Source: Spirochaetaceae bacterium (lineage in GTDB: Bacteria > Spirochaetota > Spirochaetia > SZUA-6 > Bin103). From it: DNA of 10,283 bases. Positions within the stretch are counted from its first letter, which is position 1. The number at the start of each line of letters is the position of its first letter. The notes under the pieces were generated by a model, which worked only from the letters and a program-made list of their open reading frames with translations, did not search any database and had not been told where the DNA came from. This document shows positions 6,512 through 10,283 of the stretch, piece after piece. The position numbers and the translations under genes are program-made. The DNA lies in assembly GCA_026710565.1 (NCBI GenBank), contig JAPOQV010000394.1:1-10283 (forward strand). Direction: 5' to 3'.

Positions 6512-7069
6512 CTACGGGGCTGCAAAGGCACCGGGCCAAGGTTCGGCACCGGTCTCCACGTGCTGGTGCTCTTCCTCTTCCTTGTACGCCTGCAGGCCAC
6601 GTGCCAGGTAATTGGCGAGTGCGTGTGGGTGGTCGGCCGTGCAGGTGTGCAGCCAGACGCGTCCGCTGCCGATCGAGCGTCCGCGTTCCACCGCGTCGCA
6701 CAGCAGGTGGCCGCCCAGGCCGCGGCCAGTGAACGAGGGGAAGATCCCGAACTGCCGTACCTCCACGCCCGTGTCGCCTTCATCCACCAACTCGAAGTAG
6801 CCGGCCACCGTGCCGGTGACGTGGGCGACCCAGTACTCCTTGCGCGCGTCGTCAAGGTCGCGCTCCCACTTGGCGTAGCTCCAGTTCACTCGCCGTGTCC
6901 AGTTCCAGGGATACCCGACTCCCCGGTACAGGAACCGCGCGAAGTCGGGCGTGATCGCGACGGCTTGGCGCAACTCGTAGTCGGGCCGTGGTCGAGAGGG
7001 AGGGCGCAGCGGCTTGTCGGCCGAGATCTCCAGGTAGGTGGTGCGCACCAGCGTGCGGGTGACCGGCAT
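6512..7069 (-). CDS. GNAT-family N-acetyltransferase
   Basis: A 185-aa acetyl-CoA-dependent acetyltransferase with a single GNAT domain. The central strand GTVAGYFELV (86-95) leads into motif A, VEVRQFGIFPSFTGRGLGGHLL (102-123), with the R116-G-L-G-G120 pyrophosphate loop that binds acetyl-CoA. Motif B follows (VWLHTCTADHPHALANY, 138-154), then the LARGLQAYKEEE end (155-166). The tryptophan- and arginine-rich stretch GYPWNWTRRVNW (52-63) is typical of a widespread group of single-domain GNATs of unknown substrate, so I do not name one. ATG 7069 is the first sensible start. CACGAT lies 6 bases before it, a variant of the start-proximal box seen at neighbouring genes. The gene lies 56 bases downstream of the sulfotransferase in the same direction. 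Confidence 0.9.
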   Translation of the reverse strand: MPVTRTLVRTTYLEISADKPLRPPSRPRPDYELRQAVAITPDFARFLYRGVGYPWNWTRRVNWSYAKWERDLDDARKEYWVAHVTGTVAGYFELVDEGDTGVEVRQFGIFPSFTGRGLGGHLLCDAVERGRSIGSGRVWLHTCTADHPHALANYLARGLQAYKEEEEHQHVETGAEPWPGAFAAP

Positions 7070-7075
7070 GGTCCG

Positions 7076-7081
7076 ATCGTG
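7076..7081 (-). promoter_or_regulatory. Weak -10-like box (CACGAT) before the GNAT gene
   Basis: CACGAT is followed by six bases and then ATG 7069. It keeps the ANNNT core at the same distance as the better boxes in this window but lacks the first T. It is supported only by this positional pattern. Confidence 0.25.
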
Positions 7082-7125
7082 CCCGGCCGGACGCCAGCCG
7101 TCGAGGGGTGCTCACCCGCCACGCA

Positions 7126-7908
7126 TCATCCGGCCCACAGTCTTGACGCATCGCGGGAGCTGCGGACTTCAGGAAAGTGCTGCCGCATGTTGATGCCGCA
7201 CATGGAGTGGATCATCGCATCGAGGTACGCGGGATCCACGAAGGACTCGATCCGCTCCGACCAGGTGCCGCGATTCAGGTTGCCGCCGGCACGGTGAAGC
7301 GTACCCACGGGGATCCGCAGAAACCCGGCCAGGCGCCGATGCGAGGAGTCCAGCTCGTGCGTTCGCAGCACCAGTCGACGTTCCGCTGGAATCGACGCCG
7401 TGCAGGCGTCGACGTGCCTGTTCCATGCGTGCAGGTACGCGGCAACGGAAAAGACCCCGCGTTCCGCGAGGGCGCGATCGTGTGGGCCGTGCGGATACCG
7501 GTCGGGCTTGAACCACCAGCGGAGGAACGCAGTGACGTCGCCGGGCACGTCGCGGCCGACGAGATGGCCCGTGATCGACTGGAGCCACGTGTAGCAGTCA
7601 CGGATCAGCACGACGAACCGTGCGCCCGGGAACACAGCCAGCAGGTGGTCGATGAGGAACTGGTTCGCCCAAGCAACATCGTACTCCAGGTCAAGCCGGG
7701 CGTCCCGCGCACGGAGATACTCCCTGACGGCCGCGGGCGAGAGCTGGCCTCGGGCCTCGCGGAGAATGAGATCGAGGGTCTCCGCGCGTTCCGGCTCATG
7801 GGCAACCCGGTAGCTGCCGGACAACAGCCCGGCGAGCGACGCCGTGCCGGACTTCGCCTGGCCGACGCAGAACGCCCTCACATTGGGTGTGCGGCTGTCG
7901 GAGCACAT
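7126..7908 (-). CDS. Sulfotransferase family protein (PAPS-dependent)
   Basis: A 260-aa cytosolic-looking sulfotransferase that would move a sulfo group from PAPS to an unknown acceptor. The 5'-phosphosulfate binding loop is CVGQAKSGTASLAGLL (14-29), with K19-S-G-T. The 3'-phosphate site is RFVVLIRDCYTWLQS (97-111), with R103 and S111. The RRLVLRTHEL (177-186) and RRLAGFLRIP (191-200) blocks match the end of the family fold. The acceptor-side residues are not recognisable, so the substrate (carbohydrate, lipid or small molecule) is open. ATG 7908 is chosen because the P-loop should begin near residue 15. The same frame is open to ATG 8007, but that would add 33 unrelated residues. CATGCT lies 6 bases before ATG 7908. 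No sulfation or PAPS-synthesis genes are nearby. Confidence 0.85.
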   Translation of the reverse strand: MCSDSRTPNVRAFCVGQAKSGTASLAGLLSGSYRVAHEPERAETLDLILREARGQLSPAAVREYLRARDARLDLEYDVAWANQFLIDHLLAVFPGARFVVLIRDCYTWLQSITGHLVGRDVPGDVTAFLRWWFKPDRYPHGPHDRALAERGVFSVAAYLHAWNRHVDACTASIPAERRLVLRTHELDSSHRRLAGFLRIPVGTLHRAGGNLNRGTWSERIESFVDPAYLDAMIHSMCGINMRQHFPEVRSSRDASRLWAG

Positions 7909-7914
7909 TCCATC

Positions 7915-7920
7915 AGCATG
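7915..7920 (-). promoter_or_regulatory. Weak -10-like box (CATGCT) before the sulfotransferase gene
   Basis: CATGCT is followed by GATGGA and then ATG 7908, keeping the six-base spacing and the ANNNT core of the other start-proximal boxes. A TTGCGT element 17 bases further upstream could serve as -35. Moderate to weak support. Confidence 0.3.
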
Positions 7921-8072
7921 AGCTGAGCGATGCGGCCACGCAAAGCGCCCGATCGATGTCAGCGGCATCGGTAGAGCGCCACCGGCGCCTGCGCGTTTCG
8001 CCGGCACCGGAAATGCCCGCCAGACGACGGGCGCCGCACGCCGTCGGGAACCTTCCCCGAACCACGGCGCGT

Positions 8073-8101
8073 TTGACCCCTCGGGGCAGGTCGCCTACCG
8101 T
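8073..8101 (+). promoter_or_regulatory. Sigma70-type promoter for the amidohydrolase gene
   Basis: TTGACC at 8073-8078 and TACCGT at 8096-8101 are separated by exactly 17 bases. This is the best -35/-10 pair in the window. Initiation would fall near 8108, leaving a leader of about 29 bases with a Shine-Dalgarno. The spacer begins with CCCC-TC-GGGG (8077-8086), a short inverted repeat that could bind a regulator. The rest of the 228-base gap (7909-8136) holds no other gene that I can see. Confidence 0.65.
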
Positions 8102-8124
8102 CGCCGTGACCGACCGGTCGCGGC

Positions 8125-8131
8125 AAGGAGG
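8125..8131 (+). promoter_or_regulatory. Strong ribosome binding site that decides the GTG start of the amidohydrolase
   Basis: AAGGAGG ends five bases before GTG 8137. This near-perfect Shine-Dalgarno fixes the start at the GTG. It also contrasts with the leaderless-like genes nearby. Confidence 0.85.
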
Positions 8132-8136
8132 CAACG

Positions 8137-9429
8137 GTGGCAACGGATCTGGCGAGTCACATCGAGGAGACGCCGCTGGTCGACACCCACGAGCACATGA
8201 AGCGGGAGCCGGCATGGGTGGACGACGGCCCCGACATCCTGCAGGACCTGTTCGGCAACTACGTGGGAGCCGATCTGCGCACCGCGGGCGCCTCCGAGGA
8301 GGCGATGCAGCGCCTCTTCGACGGCTCCGATCCGGACGTCGCCGGCCGGTTTCGGGGGATCGAGGCCGCCTGGCGGGCAACGCAGTTCACCGGCTACGGA
8401 GAGGCGGTCAGCCTGATCGCCCGGCACGCCTACGGCCTGGACGAGCTGACCGCCGACGGCCTGGCAGCCGCTCAGGGCAGGACCGCCGATCTGCGCGCGC
8501 CTGGCGAGCGTTACCGCCTGCTGCACGACGTGGCCAACCTCGACCAGGTGCAGACCGACGACGGCCTCTGGGAGTGTGCGCCGGACGCCTCCGGACTCGA
8601 CTTCTTCCTGTACGACCTCTCCTGGTTCAGCTTCTGCCGCGGCGACATCGACCCTCTGGCCATCCACGCGGAGACCGGCATCGAGGTCACCGATCTGTCG
8701 TCGCTCAGGCGCGCCATGGAGGTGATCTTCGCCCGGCACGCGCCGTGCGCGATCGCGGTCAAGGCCCAGCACGCGTACGCGCGCACCCTGAGGTGGAGCG
8801 AGCGGAGCGACGCGGACGCAGCCACTGCCCTGGACGCGGTGCTCCGCCGTCCCAAGGACCAGGTCGACCTCGACACCTGGCTCTGCCTTGGGGACTGGTG
8901 CTGGGCGCGCGGGGTCGAGCTGACGATCGAGCACGATCTGCCGTTCAAGATCCACACCGGCTACTACGCCGGCAACGACCGAATGCCGGTTGAGTTCATT
9001 CCCGCCGGCAACATGTGCGCGCTGTTCGCCCGCTACCTGGACGCAAAGTTCGTGCTCATGCACATCGCCTATCCCTACTGCGACGAGCTGGCGGCGCTGG
9101 CCAAGCACTACCGCAACATCTGGGTCGACATGTGCTGGGCGTGGAGCATCGATCCCTACAGCTCCCGCGATTTCGTGCGCCGCTTCATCCACGCGGCGCC
9201 GATCAACAAGCTGTTCGCCTTCGGCGGAGACACCGGTTGGCCCACCAGCGCCATGGCCTATGCCATGCAGGCGCGCCGTGGGATTCGCGCCGCGCTGGAA
9301 GCCGAGGTCGCCGACGGCGACCTGACCGAGAAACAGGCGATGCACGTCGCCTCCCGCATCATGCGCGACAACCAGTACGCCTGCTTCGACATGGAAGGCA
9401 CCCGCGCCAACATCCGCGCCGCGGCGTAG
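8137..9429 (+). CDS. Amidohydrolase-superfamily protein (amidohydrolase_2 / uronate isomerase-like)
   Basis: A 430-aa metal-dependent TIM-barrel enzyme. Motifs in order: LVDTHEHM (14-21), giving the H18-x-H20 metal pair; K209 in AIAVKAQHAY; H273 in FKIHTGYY (270-277); H309 in FVLMHIAYPYCDELAAL (305-321); and D365 in FAFGGDTGW (360-368), the usual catalytic aspartate. Length, the W- and Y-rich barrel ends and the GGDTGW block recall the uronate isomerase (glucuronate/galacturonate isomerase) branch and its amidohydrolase_2 relatives, but neither the isomerase nor a hydrolase or decarboxylase activity can be proved from sequence. No signal peptide, so probably cytosolic. Start GTG 8137 is set by AAGGAGG five bases upstream. 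With two enolase-family genes and a sugar importer nearby, a sugar-acid role is a reasonable inference. The downstream neighbour starts 59 bases after its stop. Confidence 0.87.
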   Translation: MATDLASHIEETPLVDTHEHMKREPAWVDDGPDILQDLFGNYVGADLRTAGASEEAMQRLFDGSDPDVAGRFRGIEAAWRATQFTGYGEAVSLIARHAYGLDELTADGLAAAQGRTADLRAPGERYRLLHDVANLDQVQTDDGLWECAPDASGLDFFLYDLSWFSFCRGDIDPLAIHAETGIEVTDLSSLRRAMEVIFARHAPCAIAVKAQHAYARTLRWSERSDADAATALDAVLRRPKDQVDLDTWLCLGDWCWARGVELTIEHDLPFKIHTGYYAGNDRMPVEFIPAGNMCALFARYLDAKFVLMHIAYPYCDELAALAKHYRNIWVDMCWAWSIDPYSSRDFVRRFIHAAPINKLFAFGGDTGWPTSAMAYAMQARRGIRAALEAEVADGDLTEKQAMHVASRIMRDNQYACFDMEGTRANIRAAA

Positions 9430-9475
9430 CGGCTGAGCAGCACCAGCGGACTGCGCCGCGGCTGTGGAGTGGTGC

Positions 9476-9481
9476 TACACT
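9476..9481 (+). promoter_or_regulatory. Extended -10 promoter (TGC-TACACT), leaderless spacing, for the DUF4258-DUF2283 pair
   Basis: TACACT is preceded by TG plus one base (9473-9475), an extended -10, and is followed by seven bases to GTG 9489. Initiation would be at or beside the GTG. No -35 is needed or seen. Confidence 0.5.
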
Positions 9482-9488
9482 CTCGCGT

Positions 9489-9740
9489 GTGGCAGTGCGG
9501 CTTCATCCTCACGCTCGGCAGCGTATGATCGAGCGTGGTGCCTCCGAGGAGGAAGTCGTGGCCACCGTGCTCCAGGGCGAACGCTTTCCGGCAAAGCACG
9601 GACGGGTCGGTTTTCGACGCAACTACGCGTTCGGAGGAGCTTGGCGCGGACGAACATACGCTACAAAACAGGTCGAGGCATATGCGGTTCAGGACGACGA
9701 AGATTGGACCGTCATAACGGTAATAACGAAGTTCTACTGA
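9489..9740 (+). CDS. DUF4258 family small protein (putative toxin-like)
   Basis: An 83-aa protein starting at GTG 9489. The N-terminal RLHPHARQRMIERGASEEEV (4-23) is the hallmark of DUF4258, a RelE/BrnT-like fold family whose function is not established. The rest is made of short strands ending in DWTVITVITKFY (72-83), the usual C terminus of this family. GTG 9495 or ATG 9525 are possible later starts, but ATG 9525 would lose the HPHARQRM helix, and GTG 9489 has TACACT seven bases before it. The same frame is open back to 9015 through the amidohydrolase gene, which is a shadow. GC falls from about 67% in the first half to about 52% near the end. It is followed 19 bases later by DUF2283; the two families are often neighbours and have been suggested as a toxin-antitoxin-like pair (recalled, not checked). 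Confidence 0.85.
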   Translation: MAVRLHPHARQRMIERGASEEEVVATVLQGERFPAKHGRVGFRRNYAFGGAWRGRTYATKQVEAYAVQDDEDWTVITVITKFY

Positions 9741-9745
9741 TCAGT

Positions 9746-9750
9746 AGGAG
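9746..9750 (+). promoter_or_regulatory. Ribosome binding site for the DUF2283 gene
   Basis: AGGAG nine bases before ATG 9760, in the 19-base gap after the DUF4258 stop. It fits an operon-internal gene with an ordinary Shine-Dalgarno. Confidence 0.6.
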
Positions 9751-9759
9751 CAGAGGACC

Positions 9760-9990
9760 ATGGAAGTCACCTATGACCCACGCTACAATGTCGGGTATAT
9801 CCGGTTTACAGATCCCGTCGCCGAAGTGGATACGATCAAGATAAGCGACAGTTTGAACATTGATCTCTCACGGGACGGCAAGGTGGTTGGCATAGAGTTG
9901 CTCGATGCCACGAGGCAGTTCGGCGATGATGGTATTCTGACGTTTGTCAACGAGGCTTCCGGTAACCGTCAGGCAGTGCCAACCGGCTGA
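9760..9990 (+). CDS. DUF2283 family small protein (putative antitoxin-like)
   Basis: A 76-aa protein. MEVTYDPRYNVGYIRFTD (1-18), the SLNIDLSRDGKVVGIELLDA segment (31-50) and a short tail are diagnostic of DUF2283, a small beta-rich family of unknown function. It starts 19 bases after the stop of the DUF4258 gene with AGGAG upstream, so the two are co-transcribed. Three full sequence lines of the gene give about 52% GC, against about 75% in a sample of the amidohydrolase gene, with freer use of A/T-ending codons. This supports recent acquisition of the pair. As a DUF4258 partner it may be the antitoxin, but no activity can be read from the sequence. Confidence 0.87.
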   Translation: MEVTYDPRYNVGYIRFTDPVAEVDTIKISDSLNIDLSRDGKVVGIELLDATRQFGDDGILTFVNEASGNRQAVPTG

Positions 9991-10058
9991 GGCTTGTGCG
10001 CACTCTGCCGGGTCCGCTCCAGGCACGGCTCGCTGCGGTGCTTGACCGGTGTCGGCGG

Positions 10059-10064
10059 TAGTCT
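10059..10064 (+). promoter_or_regulatory. -10 box (TAGTCT), leaderless spacing, for the second enolase-family gene
   Basis: TAGTCT is followed by the palindrome GACGTC and then ATG 10071, a spacing of six bases. A TTGACC lies at 10042-10047, but only 11 bases from this box, so it is not a matching -35. There is no Shine-Dalgarno. Confidence 0.5.
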
Positions 10065-10070
10065 GACGTC

Positions 10071-10283
10071 ATGCGTATCGCCGACGTCGTCACCTACGCC
10101 GTGCAGCCGGCCGGCATGCCGCTGATCGTCGCCAAGGTCGTCACCGACCAGCCCGGCCTCCATGGCTGGGGCTGCGGCACCTTCACGCAGCGCTTCCGGG
10201 CGGTCGAGGCCGCGATCGAGCGGCACCTGAAACCGTTCGCGATCGGCCGTGACGCGGAGGCCATCGCCGACTTCTGGCACAGC
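10071..10283 (+). CDS. Enolase superfamily, mandelate racemase/mannonate dehydratase-like enzyme (N-terminal part only)
   Basis: The first 71 codons of a second enolase-superfamily gene, cut by the right edge. MRIADVVTYAVQ (1-12) is a family-typical start, GWGCGTFTQRFRAVEAAIER (32-51) fits the lid segment of the capping domain, and HLKPFAIGRDAEAIADFWHS (52-71) is the characteristic helix that in ManD- and DgoD-type enzymes reads roughly LIGRDP-x-x-IE-x-xW. The barrel and all catalytic residues lie outside the window, so subgroup and substrate are open. It begins 80 bases after DUF2283; that gap holds only the TAGTCT box and a GTGCGCAC palindrome at 9996-10003. The sequence is clearly different from the enolase-family gene at 1879-3021, so it is not a duplicate. 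Confidence 0.85.
   Translation, partial: MRIADVVTYAVQPAGMPLIVAKVVTDQPGLHGWGCGTFTQRFRAVEAAIERHLKPFAIGRDAEAIADFWHS

Noticed and set aside
6243..7069. GNAT plus ribbon-helix-helix as a type II toxin-antitoxin pair (TacT/AtaT style)
   Set aside because: In known pairs the antitoxin usually precedes the GNAT toxin and overlaps or nearly touches it. Here the order is reversed, the ribbon-helix-helix gene has its own promoter box, and the GNAT looks like a widespread non-toxin group.
7071..7092. GTCCG...CGGAC inverted repeat upstream of the GNAT gene as an operator
   Set aside because: The arms are only five bases with a 12-base loop, expected by chance at this GC, with no second copy seen.
7909..8007. 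N-terminal extension of the sulfotransferase to ATG 8007
   Set aside because: The extra 33 residues are low-complexity Ala/Gly/Arg-rich and would push the P-loop from residue 14 to about 47; family members have it near the N terminus.
9015..9488. Extension of the DUF4258 frame back through the amidohydrolase gene
   Set aside because: The extension is an out-of-frame reading of a well-supported enzyme; the DUF4258 homology begins right after GTG 9489.

Overview
This is a high-GC window. Sample lines of the amidohydrolase gene reach about 75% GC, while the DUF2283 gene drops to about 52%. It comes from a heterotrophic bacterium with short intergenic gaps. I see no rRNA, tRNA, CRISPR array, IS element or transposase. 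Taxonomy cannot be fixed from this piece. An ATP-dependent ligase of the mycobacterial LigC type, and several genes with a [TC]ANNNT box only 6-7 bases before the start codon, recall Actinomycetota, Deinococcota or similar lineages that use leaderless mRNAs. Lineages such as Chloroflexota or high-GC Spirochaetota remain possible.

Left part, minus strand (4337 down to 1): four genes lie head to tail with gaps of 17, 3 and 10 bases. They encode an MFS exporter, an enolase-superfamily sugar-acid dehydratase-like enzyme, and two carbohydrate ABC permeases of the LplB and LplC/YtcP types. The second permease runs off the left edge just short of its C terminus. The likely theme is uptake of a (possibly acidic) sugar or oligosaccharide and breakdown of a sugar acid. 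The solute-binding protein is not in the window and may lie beyond the left edge.

Centre, plus strand (4410-6205): a HAD-superfamily phosphatase/phosphoglucomutase-like gene is broken by a frameshift just after its last catalytic motif. It is followed 7 bases later by an intact LigC-type DNA ligase. A 72-base divergent intergenic region separates this pair from the MFS operon and carries a 7-bp inverted repeat.

Centre-right, minus strand (7908 down to 6243): a small sulfotransferase, a GNAT acetyltransferase and an orphan ribbon-helix-helix antitoxin-like protein. Each has its own promoter-like box next to the start codon.

Right part, plus strand (8137-10283): an amidohydrolase/uronate-isomerase-like enzyme with a clear sigma70-type promoter and Shine-Dalgarno, then a compact DUF4258-DUF2283 gene pair of lower GC that looks like an acquired toxin-antitoxin-like cassette. 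The window ends in the first 71 codons of a second enolase-superfamily gene. Two enolase-superfamily enzymes, a uronate-isomerase-like amidohydrolase and a sugar ABC importer within 10 kb suggest a genome rich in sugar-acid catabolism.
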